Part shown: positions 23,077 to 30,967 of the stretch, piece after piece
Layout of the letters: every line of letters starts with the position of its first letter
Position numbering within the stretch: the stretch's first letter is position 1
Assembly (NCBI GenBank): GCA_001804815.1
Contig: MHBI01000039.1
Coordinates: forward strand, 1 to 34,293
DNA: 34,293 nt
From: Lentisphaerae bacterium GWF2_50_93
GTDB lineage: Bacteria > Verrucomicrobiota > Lentisphaeria > Victivallales > GWF2-50-93
Direction: 5' to 3'
The notes under the pieces: generated by a model
The model's input: only the letters and a program-made list of their open reading frames with translations
Told to the model about the DNA's origin: nothing
The model's database searches: none
Translations under genes and position numbers: made by a program

Positions 23077-23685
23077 TTATTCCTTCTCAAATACCTTGCG
23101 CATCTTGTCCAGGGCGCGGCGGATCGTCGGGCCTATGCTGTTGACAGGTATTCCTGTAAGTTCGGAGATCTCCTTGTAGCTGCGGTCCTGCAGGAAGAAA
23201 AGCTTTATGCATGAGCGTTCCTTGAGCGGAAGCGAATCAAGCGCCAATGATATTTCGGTGTCGCCCGGGGGTTCTTCCTCATGCACTTCGGCAGGCGCAG
23301 GGATGTCGGGAGTGTTTTCGCGGTCCATCTGCACGCACGGGTCCGAGCCGCGCCTGCGCATCATGTCGACGCAGCGGTTGCGGACAAGCGTATGAAGCAG
23401 CGGCAGGATCTCGCCGCGTGCCAGGCAGTTGTGGAGGAGCCGCTTGTCGTTTGCAAGCAGGTCGCGCCAGACTGCGGTGACGGCGTCTTCGACATCATGG
23501 CGCGAAGCGTGGCGGCCATGGCGGCCGAATGCGTTGCGTGCAAGCCCCATCAGGAGCCCGGAATATGAATCGACAAGCTCGCACCAGGCGTTGTGGTCGT
23601 CCGCAATCAGGCGCCGGATGATTCCACGGGTATCGTCCCTGTCCTGACCGGATGGTGCGCTATGGTAGTTCTTCTGGTTTGGCAT
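23077..23685 (-). CDS. ECF-type RNA polymerase sigma factor
   Basis: The protein has 202 residues from the ATG at 23685. Region 2 (about 30-113) includes YSGLLMGLARNAFGRH, DVEDAVTAVWRDLLA and TLVRNRCVDMMRRRG. A linker rich in Pro/Glu (120-145) follows, then region 4 (148-197), with the helix-turn-helix LPLKERSCIKLFFLQDRSYK and ISELTGIPVNSIGPTIRRAL. It would direct transcription of an envelope-stress or uptake regulon under the FecR-like anti-sigma encoded downstream. Starts at 23724 (ATG) and 23748 (TTG) are possible. 23685 is preferred because GGGCGGGG lies just upstream and the extensions add no family sequence. The stop TAA is shared with a family D repeat boundary. Confidence 0.85.
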   Translation of the reverse strand: MPNQKNYHSAPSGQDRDDTRGIIRRLIADDHNAWCELVDSYSGLLMGLARNAFGRHGRHASRHDVEDAVTAVWRDLLANDKRLLHNCLARGEILPLLHTLVRNRCVDMMRRRGSDPCVQMDRENTPDIPAPAEVHEEEPPGDTEISLALDSLPLKERSCIKLFFLQDRSYKEISELTGIPVNSIGPTIRRALDKMRKVFEKE

Positions 23686-23884
23686 GTCCCCGCCCGAATA
23701 TTGCTGCTTGGATTTTTCTACCATAAACGGGAACGCAGGCAGATTCAAGAAAATAACATCTCATAGGCAGAAGAAAGCACACTTTCGGCGAACAGTTTCC
23801 CAGCACAGCCATATGTCGCTAGTTGAATATGAAAAGATATCGTCGCACAAAGTCACAGAGTGGCAAAGGGAAATTTCCAGAGTC

Positions 23885-24766
23885 CTAAATCACCGATGAG
23901 TTCTCGGCGCGGAATTTTCCGGCGGGAACGCCTTTGATCTTCGAGAACAACTTTGAAAAGTAATAGCAGTCGGGAATACCGGCCTTCTCCGCGATCTCGC
24001 TGATCCTCAGATCCGTCGACAACAGCAGCTCGGAAGCCTTTTCAATCCTCTTCTTATTTATCCACGCAAACGGCCGCATCCCCAGATGCCTGGAGAAAAG
24101 CCTGCAGACGGTCGCGGGACTGCTGTTGCCGGCCTTGACGAGATCCTGCAGGGTGATCTTCCTGCCAACAGCGCCATCTATGAAATCACATATTTTAACA
24201 AGAGGCATAGGAAGAGTCGCCGGAGATACCTGCGGATTAAGGATATTGAATTCAATCTCGCGGAGCACAAGTCCGGCAAGCATCCTCGACTGCTGCTCCG
24301 TCTGGTTTCCCCTTGCAAACAATTCAACCGTGTATTCTGCAAGATGAGCAAGCGGACTCGGATATATAAGGCGGCCCTTGAGAACGCCCCGCAGTACTTT
24401 TCCCAGATTTGCATCCCTCCTCAGATTTCCGCCTTTTATAACATCCTTATCTCCATGCTTGACCCTGTACTCGAACGGGGAAGCGGGAGGAAGTTCGGGA
24501 ATTATATGTATGCCGGAGATTCGCCATGCCTCCTTGGAGCAATTGAAATATCTTATCCTGTGCCCCCATGGCATGAACATCATGTCGCCGGGGCCAAGAA
24601 GGCTTATGTCGCCATTAACTGTGACATTCCCCTCACCCGCGCGGCACCAGAGCAGCATCCTGCTCATCACATGCATTTCCCCTATTGTCTTCCCCGGCGC
24701 GATTGTCGCATGGTTTGCATACGCCACGATGGAACTGGGTGCGGATGATTTAACTGCGTGTCTCAT
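23885..24766 (-). CDS. AraC-family transcriptional regulator with cupin-type sensor domain
   Basis: The protein has 293 residues. The N-terminal half (about 1-160) is a cupin-type ligand domain (WCRAGEGNVTVNGD, LLGPGDMMFMPWGHRIRYF). The C-terminal 105 residues form the double helix-turn-helix of AraC/XylS proteins: ITLQDLVKAGNSSPATVCRL, then RISEIAEKAGIPDCYYFSKL. AGGA sits about six bases before the ATG. It is divergent from the UroD-like gene across a 175-base AT-rich interval with two palindromes, so it most likely controls that gene, and perhaps the lyase downstream, in response to a sugar or glycan fragment. That target is inferred from position. Confidence 0.88.
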   Translation of the reverse strand: MRHAVKSSAPSSIVAYANHATIAPGKTIGEMHVMSRMLLWCRAGEGNVTVNGDISLLGPGDMMFMPWGHRIRYFNCSKEAWRISGIHIIPELPPASPFEYRVKHGDKDVIKGGNLRRDANLGKVLRGVLKGRLIYPSPLAHLAEYTVELFARGNQTEQQSRMLAGLVLREIEFNILNPQVSPATLPMPLVKICDFIDGAVGRKITLQDLVKAGNSSPATVCRLFSRHLGMRPFAWINKKRIEKASELLLSTDLRISEIAEKAGIPDCYYFSKLFSKIKGVPAGKFRAENSSVI

Positions 24767-24941
24767 GATTAATCCTAAGAGTTTGGATGATTGGATTGTT
24801 GGATGACTGGATGATTGGGTTTGATTTTAAATCAACACCCATCCATTCTTTTCTTTTGATAATATATTACAAGTATTTATAATTTTATCCATTTAAGATA
24901 TTATCTTTCCTGATAATATATTTACAAACAAGGAGAATACC
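24767..24941. promoter_or_regulatory. Divergent promoter/operator region between the AraC and UroD-like genes
   Basis: Two perfect palindromes are visible: TTGATTT-T-AAATCAA (24821-24835) and AAGATA-T-TATCTT (24895-24907). A direct repeat, TGATAATATATT(T)AC, occurs at 24857-24870 and 24911-24925, 54 bases apart start to start (about five helical turns), as AraC-type regulators often use. A run of near-repeats of GGATGATTGG lies at 24785-24818. The UroD-like gene has a strong AAGGAG site. Exact promoter boxes are not clear in such AT-rich DNA. Confidence 0.5.
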
Positions 24942-26039
24942 ATGAAGACTCTGGCATATGGCGACAAGCTAAGTTCCAAGGAAAGGGTATTGAGGACTTT
25001 CAGGCAGGAGAAGACAGACAGGGTGCCTGTCAACTATCATTCCAATACCGGCATAGACCAGAAGCTTAAAGCCTATTTCGGGCTGAAGGCCGACGACGGC
25101 GAGGGGCTGAATCAAGCCCTTGGAGTCGATTTCCGCGGGGTCGGTCCGGGCTACACAGGCCCCAGGCTGCATAAGGACATCCCTGGACGGAACGTGCTCG
25201 TTGACGACTGGGGGATCCACCGCACTTGGATAGGGCATGAGACCGGCGGATACTGGGATTTCTGCGACTTCCCCCTTGAGCATGCCACTGAAGAGGAAAT
25301 CTCCGCATGGCCTATGCCCGATCCGGATCATTTCGACTACTCGAAGGTCAAGGAACAGTGCCTGCATCATCGTGGATTGGCCGTCTATACGGGCGGAGCC
25401 GGAACTGGAGACATCATAAACATGAACGGGATGCTCAGAGGTGTCGAACAGACTATGGTCGATCTGATCACAGACGACCCGGCTGGAATGCTTCTGGCAA
25501 GGCGGAGGGTGGACATCCAGTTTGAGATAATCCGCCGATCCCTTGAGGCGGCAGATGGCGGAATAGACTTCCTGTGGCTTGGGGAGGATCTCGGCAGCCA
25601 GAACTCGCCGCTGATCAGCATTGAACTGTTCCGCAAGCAGATCCGCCCGCTGCATCAGAGGTTCGTCGACCTGGCAAAAAGCTTCAGGATACCCGCCATG
25701 ATCCACTCCTGCGGGTCAAGCAGCTGGGCATACGAGGACTTTATCGACATGGGGATTTCAGTTGTCGACACCCTCCAGCCCGAGGCTAAAAACATGGCTC
25801 CGGCCTATCTCAAGGAGAAATTCGGCGGCAGGCTGGCATTCCATGGATGCATAAGCACCGCCGGACCGGTGGCCACTGGAACACCTGGGGAGGTTGTCGA
25901 ATATTGCAGGAGAACGCTCGACGTCATGATGCCGGGAGGCGGATACTGTTTCGCACCGACGCACTGCCTGCAGGACAATTCGCCGCTTGAAAATGTCATC
26001 GCAATGTATGAGACGGCGCATAGGCATGGGAAATACTGA
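24942..26039 (+). CDS. Uroporphyrinogen-decarboxylase/MtaA-like family protein
   Basis: This 365-residue TIM-barrel protein belongs to the UroD superfamily. Members either decarboxylate uroporphyrinogen or, as MtaA/CmuA-type methyltransferases, move methyl groups to or from corrinoids using zinc. Visible landmarks are VLRTFRQEKTDRVPV at the start, LWLGEDLGSQNSPLIS, an H-x-C motif in MIHSCGSS (H255, C257), FHGCIS (300-305) and GYCFAPTHCLQDNSPLENVI. The H-x-C and later cysteines favour the zinc methyltransferase branch over true haem synthesis. The glycan-gene neighbours and AraC control also speak against haem synthesis. The substrate is unknown. AAGGAG lies seven bases before the ATG. Confidence 0.8.
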   Translation: MKTLAYGDKLSSKERVLRTFRQEKTDRVPVNYHSNTGIDQKLKAYFGLKADDGEGLNQALGVDFRGVGPGYTGPRLHKDIPGRNVLVDDWGIHRTWIGHETGGYWDFCDFPLEHATEEEISAWPMPDPDHFDYSKVKEQCLHHRGLAVYTGGAGTGDIINMNGMLRGVEQTMVDLITDDPAGMLLARRRVDIQFEIIRRSLEAADGGIDFLWLGEDLGSQNSPLISIELFRKQIRPLHQRFVDLAKSFRIPAMIHSCGSSSWAYEDFIDMGISVVDTLQPEAKNMAPAYLKEKFGGRLAFHGCISTAGPVATGTPGEVVEYCRRTLDVMMPGGGYCFAPTHCLQDNSPLENVIAMYETAHRHGKY

Positions 26040-26110
26040 ACCATCGAACATGCGAATGACGAACAATCGAATTTGGAAGTAGTTATTGGAATCTGGAAAT
26101 TCTTGAATAA

Positions 26111-26160
26111 TGTAGCACAGGCATCTTGCCTGTGTATTCTCGGGCAGGAATGCCCGAGTT
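26111..26160 (+). repeat. Family D paired-hairpin repeat, copy 3
   Basis: TGTAG, hairpin CACAGGCA-TCT-TGCCTGTG (26116-26134), spacer TATT, then second hairpin CTCGGGCA-GGAA-TGCCCGAG (26139-26158) and TTAC. The second hairpin is absent in the copies at 18852 and 23053. Confidence 0.85.
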
Positions 26161-26169
26161 ACTTTCTCA

Positions 26170-26216
26170 ATGTAGCGTTCGCCGTCTCGGCGAAGATTCT
26201 TCTGCGCGACAGACAG
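26170..26216 (+). repeat. Family B repeat, copy 3, degenerate
   Basis: Left outer arm ATGTAGCGTT and first hairpin TTCGCCG-TCT-CGGCGAA (26178-26194) are intact. The second hairpin is shortened (TCTG-CGCGA-CAGA, 26201-26213), and the right outer arm is replaced by the start of the adjoining family F copy. Confidence 0.7.
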
Positions 26217-26219
26217 CAT

Positions 26220-26252
26220 TAAGATGGTACATGCTGAAGCACGTACCTACTT
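26220..26252 (+). repeat. Family F single-hairpin repeat (33 bp)
   Basis: Identical to 22878-22910 and fused directly to the truncated family B copy on its left. Hairpin 26226-26247. Confidence 0.85.
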
Positions 26253-26325
26253 TATGAAATCCTTGATATTCACACAATGGATTATACCTTATGAGAACTT
26301 CAAATAAATCCGAAAGACACAGCAT

Positions 26326-28263
26326 ATGATTTCCGACAGATACGATTTTGACTTCATAAGGAAGAACCTCTCCGGGGGATGGAAGCCTTTTCCGCCGGCC
26401 GCGGACAGGAAAGCCTGGGGAGGACTCCTGAGCCATCCGGTGAACCGCCGGCGTCGAAAGGATATCATAAAGAAAGCTGATGAGCTTCTCGGAAAATCCT
26501 GGCCCGTACTCTCCGCCGCCATGTACATGGAGTTCGCCCGCACAGGCAACAGGATCATCTACGAAAAACCTTGTTTTGAAAGGAGGAAGAACCTCTCAAC
26601 CCTCGTCCTCGCCGAATGCCTGGAATACAAGGGCAGGTACATGGACGAGATCGCCAACGGGCTTCTTGCCATCTGCGAGGAGAGCACATGGGTGGTGCCA
26701 TCGCATTCACACAGGAACGGACAGGATCCGCTCCCGCCATATGACAGCCACAACATCGATCTGTTCAACTCCGAGAGCGGGCTGCTGATCGCCGAGGTCT
26801 CATATGCCCTTGAGAAGGAAATACTCGCGCTGTCACCGGCACTGCATGACAGGCTCCGGCATGAACTCATGGGGAGGATCATAGTTCCGTTCGAAACCCA
26901 CGATGATTTCTGGTGGATGAAAGGCGAGAACAACTGGGGTTCCTGGTGCGCATTGAACGTCCTGGGAACTGCGTTGTGCGTAGTAGAGGACAAGGACCGT
27001 CTCGCGCGGATAATCGACAGGCTGAATGCAGTCAATGATCGCTTCATGTCCTTCTACAAGGAAGATGGGGCATGCCCTGAAGGTCCGATGTACTGGAGTG
27101 TTTCGGCGGGAGCGCTTGTTTCATATCTCGAAATGCTCTCGGCATGCACAGGCGGCAGGATCAATCTTTTCAATGAGCCGAAGATCCGGGAGATGGTGCT
27201 GTTCATCGCATACAGCCATGTCGACGGACCATGGTATGCCAACTTCGGGGATTCCGACTCGTATCTCAAGTCCAGCAGGAGGCCAATAATCTACAAGGCC
27301 GGCGAACTGATGGAATGCGATGAGCTGAAGGATTTCGCGATGGCGACATACTTCTCAAGGAAGAACGGAAGACCCGTGAAGGATGCGTCTCTTGCCGACC
27401 TTTCGTGCTGCGCCCATTTCTCATATTATGTCCGCGAACTTTTCTGGATGCCGGCAGACATCCGTCCGAAAGCAATTTCAAAACGCAGGACAGTATGGCT
27501 GCCCGACCTCCAACTGCTTGTAGCAAGGGAGTCTGAAGCAGCGGGAAAAGGGATGGTGCTCACTGCAATCGGCGGCGACAATGCCATGGGGCACAGCCAT
27601 AACGACGTTGGGAACTTCAGTGTCTACGCCGACGGCGAACCTGTGATAATAGACGCGGGAATTGAAACATACTGCAGGCAGACATTCAGTTCCAAGAGAT
27701 ACGAACTCTGGTACACAAGAGGAAACGCCCACAATGTGCCGGTGATAAACGGAATCGAACAGAAGCATGGCGCTGAATTCCGCGCGAAAAATGTCAAATT
27801 GGAGGAATCAGATGCTGCCGTCACGCTCCAGATGAATCTTGAGAAGGCATATCCTGCGGAGGCCGGAATTGAAAGCATTGTGCGTCAAGTTTCAATGTCG
27901 CGCACAGGCAAATGCTCCATATCTGTAAATGACACGGTCACTATGAAAACCGGAAAAGCCGCCATCGACATCAACATGCTTTCCCTGCCGGAGCCAACAC
28001 TTACCAGGAAAGGCATTGTCGAATTCAAGAGCAGTCCGAAAAAACATCATCTGGAATACGATGCTTCGATGTTCAACGTGAAAATAAAGGCCTTTGAAAT
28101 CAAGGATGCCAGAATGTCGGCAAGCTGGGGAAAGAAGATGTACAGGCTCGTTTTCACCTTGAAGAAACCTGCTGGAAGCATTGAATACAGTTTCAGGATA
28201 ACCAACATCGAACATTCAACTTCTAACTTCCAAGGTATTTTAAATTGTCAAGTCCTGATTTAA
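26326..28263 (+). CDS. Heparinase II/III-family polysaccharide lyase-like protein
   Basis: The protein has 645 residues. The N-terminal half (about 1-350) is an alpha/alpha toroid typical of alginate/heparin lyases (WKPFPPAADRKAWGGLL, HNIDLFNSESGLL, MKGENNWGSWCALNVLG). The heparinase II/III domain follows, with the signature GHSHNDVGNFSVYADGEPV (H423, H425, N426, D427) and NAHNVPVING, then a beta-sheet C-terminal part. These enzymes cleave uronic-acid-containing glycans by beta-elimination. The exact substrate cannot be told. No signal peptide is visible, which is unusual and would fit action on imported oligosaccharides. The last 18 or so residues (after YSFRI: TNIEHSTSNFQ...) are encoded by dispersed intergenic repeat sequence. 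No strong ribosome site precedes the ATG. Confidence 0.85.
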   Translation: MISDRYDFDFIRKNLSGGWKPFPPAADRKAWGGLLSHPVNRRRRKDIIKKADELLGKSWPVLSAAMYMEFARTGNRIIYEKPCFERRKNLSTLVLAECLEYKGRYMDEIANGLLAICEESTWVVPSHSHRNGQDPLPPYDSHNIDLFNSESGLLIAEVSYALEKEILALSPALHDRLRHELMGRIIVPFETHDDFWWMKGENNWGSWCALNVLGTALCVVEDKDRLARIIDRLNAVNDRFMSFYKEDGACPEGPMYWSVSAGALVSYLEMLSACTGGRINLFNEPKIREMVLFIAYSHVDGPWYANFGDSDSYLKSSRRPIIYKAGELMECDELKDFAMATYFSRKNGRPVKDASLADLSCCAHFSYYVRELFWMPADIRPKAISKRRTVWLPDLQLLVARESEAAGKGMVLTAIGGDNAMGHSHNDVGNFSVYADGEPVIIDAGIETYCRQTFSSKRYELWYTRGNAHNVPVINGIEQKHGAEFRAKNVKLEESDAAVTLQMNLEKAYPAEAGIESIVRQVSMSRTGKCSISVNDTVTMKTGKAAIDINMLSLPEPTLTRKGIVEFKSSPKKHHLEYDASMFNVKIKAFEIKDARMSASWGKKMYRLVFTLKKPAGSIEYSFRITNIEHSTSNFQGILNCQVLI

Positions 28264-28301
28264 ATTTGTCACTTTGCCTATCTGCTTGCCACGGCGAAGC
28301 C

Positions 28302-28359
28302 AGTATGCCAGTTTCGCCGAAACTGGCTCGGAGGCGGTTTCGGCGAAACCGCCATACTT
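28302..28359 (-). repeat. Family C paired-hairpin repeat, copy 3
   Basis: Lies in reverse orientation to copies 1 and 2. AGTATG, hairpin CCAGTTT-CGCCG-AAACTGG (28308-28326), linker CTCGGA, hairpin GGCGGTTTC-GGC-GAAACCGCC (28333-28353), ATACTT. It sits between the convergent heparinase-like and kinase genes and could act as a transcription barrier in both directions, although no T-run follows. Confidence 0.88.
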
Positions 28360-28394
28360 AATTCATCAAAGTTGAATATTGGACTACGGTTTCC

Positions 28395-30689
28395 TCATTT
28401 TACTGGTCCTGAGCGTATTCCGCCAGGACCCGGACCCTGGTCAGGCCCCATCGGCTGCTGACCTTTTTCGGCCCAGGCGAATCTCTTGAAGAATTCCTCG
28501 GCTGGCATCTTGAAATCGGGGCCTGGAGAAATGAATTTCAAAGTCTTCATCTTCTTGAACATCTTATACATGTCCTGGTTGACCATGCGTGACGAAACAA
28601 CTATCGACTCAAGATCAATGTCCTCGATCGGCTTGAGGCTCCTGTAGTTCGTTTCAAAAAGTGAAAGCTGCTGGAGCTTCATTCCCTTCAGCGGGCCCAG
28701 GTCATTGACATCGGTTCTCCTGAGCGAAAGGACTTTCAACTGCCTCCCCTTGAGGAATCCTATGTCGCGCACATTCGACTCGCTGAGATTGAGATTTTCA
28801 AGGGGCATCTCCTTGAGCGTGGAAAAATCCTTTATCTGGAGTCCGGCGAGGCTGAGCGTCTTCAGAGGGAGCCCTTTCAGGGGAGAGATGTCCGAGACAT
28901 TCGACCAGTCAAGATAAAGTTCGGAGAGCTTTGAACCCTTCAGGCTGTTAAGATCGAAAACTTCGGTACGCGAAAGGTTCAGCAGGCTTATAGACAGTCC
29001 TGTCAGCGGGGATATATTGCTTATCTGCTGGTTGCTGATGTCGATCTTCCAGACACCATTCTCACCGATCTGCATTTTCACGGCGCTCTCGTCGAAATTC
29101 CGGTTCGCCTTCTTCAAGGCGAACTTGAGGTTGTCGATCGGGGAATTCACAGGTTCCGGCTTCTGTTCCAGAACTGCAGGTCCTTCCGGCTGGGGAGCGT
29201 CCTCCCTGTCAACCGCAGGCATTTCCTCACGCACCACCGGCGGCAGCTTCGGTTTGACATCAACGGGTACGTTCACGATTTCAGGGATCTTTTCAGGCTC
29301 CTGGATTTTCACATGTTCCGGCTGCCTGACCGGTTCAACCTCCATCGGCTGATCAGCTTTCTTCACATGAGCGGACGGAGGCGCCGGCACCAGAACTGAT
29401 TCAACCGGGACTTTCTGCGTGGCCTTCTCGGGAGCAGGCTGCACAATTGGGTCCGGCGGCATTGGATTCTGGACATGCGCCGTCTTCTGTGGCTCAATCT
29501 GCTTCACTGAATTCACAATGAAAACAGTTATTCCCGCGCTAAGCGCGACGACAAGCATGACGAGCACGACGACCAGCATCATCCTGGCAGGTGAAGATCT
29601 TTTTACAGGATCCCGGGCTGGCGGAGGCGCGGCAATGGCCGTCTTCCTGGAAATCTTCCTGTCAATCGTCTTCTGGGGCGGAGCAGCTGTTTTCGGAACT
29701 TCCGGCTCGCCGGTACCGGGACACCTGGTTTCAGGGAATTTACCTTCCAGGACATTTTCCATGTCGCGGATCACCTGCTCCCAGCTCTGCTGGCGCTGCT
29801 CGGGCTTCTTGGCCATCATTATTTCGAGGAGGACGGAACATTGCTCGCTCACATCGGGATTCCTCAGCCTGGGTGGAGGGAACGGCTCCAATATGTGCTG
29901 GGTGATGATGCTGATCGTGGTTGGTCCGTTGTAAGGGAGCTCGCCGGTTACGACATGATATAAAGTCGCACCGAGTGAATATATGTCGCTGCGGAAATCA
30001 AGCTCCTTCAGCCCCCTTCCCTGCTCCGGACTTATGTAATACGGAGTGCCGACAACAACACCCGTCATCGTCAAAGACTTGTCCTGGCCGACGCACTTGG
30101 ATATTCCAAGATCCATCAGCTTGGGAACGCCTTCGCCGTCGATCATTATGTTGGCGGGCTTGATGTCACGATGAATTATCCTGTGCTTGTTCCAGGCGAA
30201 ACAGAGTCCCTCGGTTATTCCCAGCATGAGCTCCAGCGCCTGCTTTTCCGGAATGACCTTCACCTCATCCAGCTTCCGGCCCAGCTCATAGCCGTCGACA
30301 AAGTTGACGGCCATGTAATAGATGCCCCTGCTGTATCCTGCGTCAATTACGGAGACGACGTTGTCGTGTGCGAGTTTCGCAAGATTCTGCGCTTCGCGGA
30401 GGAACCTCTCGATGAACTCGGAATTCTTTGAAAGGCCGGGGTCGAGTATTTTCAGGGCGATCTTCCTGTTCATCGCAGTCTGGTGGGCAAGCCAGACCTG
30501 TCCCATCCCGCCGATGCCAAGCACTTTTTCCAGGACAAATCCGTTCAAGTCGAGTTCCTGCTGGAGCAAGGGTGCAGGCACTCTTACTTCTTTCTGGCAG
30601 TTGGGACAGGCCACAGTTCCACCGCAGAGGGAATCATTCGCCTCAATGCTGATGCCGCATTTTTCACAGAGAAATACTATTTCCGCCAT
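28395..30689 (-). CDS. Membrane Ser/Thr protein kinase with zinc ribbon and leucine-rich repeats
   Basis: The protein has 764 residues from the ATG at 30689 (GGTGG upstream). An N-terminal zinc ribbon has C8-x2-C11 and C28-x2-C31. The kinase domain (about 51-315) has the glycine loop GIGGMGQVW, K80 in IALKIL, E99, HRDIKPAN (173-180), GTPYYISPEQG and DIYSLG. The metal-binding DFG motif is DLG (193-195), a known variant. All catalytic residues are otherwise present, so it should be active. A membrane helix follows near 370-395 (MMLVVVLVMLVVALSAGITV). A Pro/Glu/Val-rich spacer comes next, then about six leucine-rich repeats (about 560-700) expected outside the cytoplasm. It would link an outside binding event to phosphorylation inside. 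It is divergent from the isomerase gene. Confidence 0.9.
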   Translation of the reverse strand: MAEIVFLCEKCGISIEANDSLCGGTVACPNCQKEVRVPAPLLQQELDLNGFVLEKVLGIGGMGQVWLAHQTAMNRKIALKILDPGLSKNSEFIERFLREAQNLAKLAHDNVVSVIDAGYSRGIYYMAVNFVDGYELGRKLDEVKVIPEKQALELMLGITEGLCFAWNKHRIIHRDIKPANIMIDGEGVPKLMDLGISKCVGQDKSLTMTGVVVGTPYYISPEQGRGLKELDFRSDIYSLGATLYHVVTGELPYNGPTTISIITQHILEPFPPPRLRNPDVSEQCSVLLEIMMAKKPEQRQQSWEQVIRDMENVLEGKFPETRCPGTGEPEVPKTAAPPQKTIDRKISRKTAIAAPPPARDPVKRSSPARMMLVVVLVMLVVALSAGITVFIVNSVKQIEPQKTAHVQNPMPPDPIVQPAPEKATQKVPVESVLVPAPPSAHVKKADQPMEVEPVRQPEHVKIQEPEKIPEIVNVPVDVKPKLPPVVREEMPAVDREDAPQPEGPAVLEQKPEPVNSPIDNLKFALKKANRNFDESAVKMQIGENGVWKIDISNQQISNISPLTGLSISLLNLSRTEVFDLNSLKGSKLSELYLDWSNVSDISPLKGLPLKTLSLAGLQIKDFSTLKEMPLENLNLSESNVRDIGFLKGRQLKVLSLRRTDVNDLGPLKGMKLQQLSLFETNYRSLKPIEDIDLESIVVSSRMVNQDMYKMFKKMKTLKFISPGPDFKMPAEEFFKRFAWAEKGQQPMGPDQGPGPGGIRSGPVK

Positions 30690-30827
30690 ATTGCCACCAC
30701 CCCACTCTCTACAGTACAATATAATTCCCTATGGAATAAATGAAAGGGCTGCGGACAATAAGCATGGACACAGGCACATCAACAAGGCAACTGGGCATCT
30801 ACTTGAAAGTGTTTTTTCTGAATCCGA

Positions 30828-30856
30828 TTGAAATTATTTCACCCGGACAGCATAGT
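30828..30856 (+). promoter_or_regulatory. Possible promoter of the isomerase gene
   Basis: TTGAAA (30828-30833) and CATAGT (30851-30856) are 17 bases apart, about 110 bases upstream of the isomerase start, within the 278-base divergent interval with the kinase gene. The match is 5 of 6 and 4 of 6 to a sigma-70 consensus. I see nothing else in this interval. Confidence 0.25.
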
Positions 30857-30967
30857 AGGATCCGAAAGATTTTTATAGCGCGGATGCGGCAGGCGCACAG
30901 AATGAGCAAATTTGAAAATTCCAGCACCCGGCGCCATCCGTGTAAAATCAAATAAAAGGAGATCCTG

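Larger units (their letters stand above)
26040..26325. other. Intergenic repeats between the UroD-like and heparinase-like genes
   Basis: Simple repeat text (CATCGAACATGCGAATGACG) starts right after the UroD-like stop. A family D element with two hairpins (26111-26160), a degenerate family B copy (26170-26216) and a family F copy (26220-26252) follow head to tail. The last 70 bases look like the leader of the heparinase-like gene. No gene is seen. Confidence 0.65.

Noticed and set aside
30740..30955. 71-codon plus-strand ORF upstream of the isomerase
   Set aside because: No ribosome site, no recognisable domain, and it ends before the clear AAGGAG-preceded isomerase gene.
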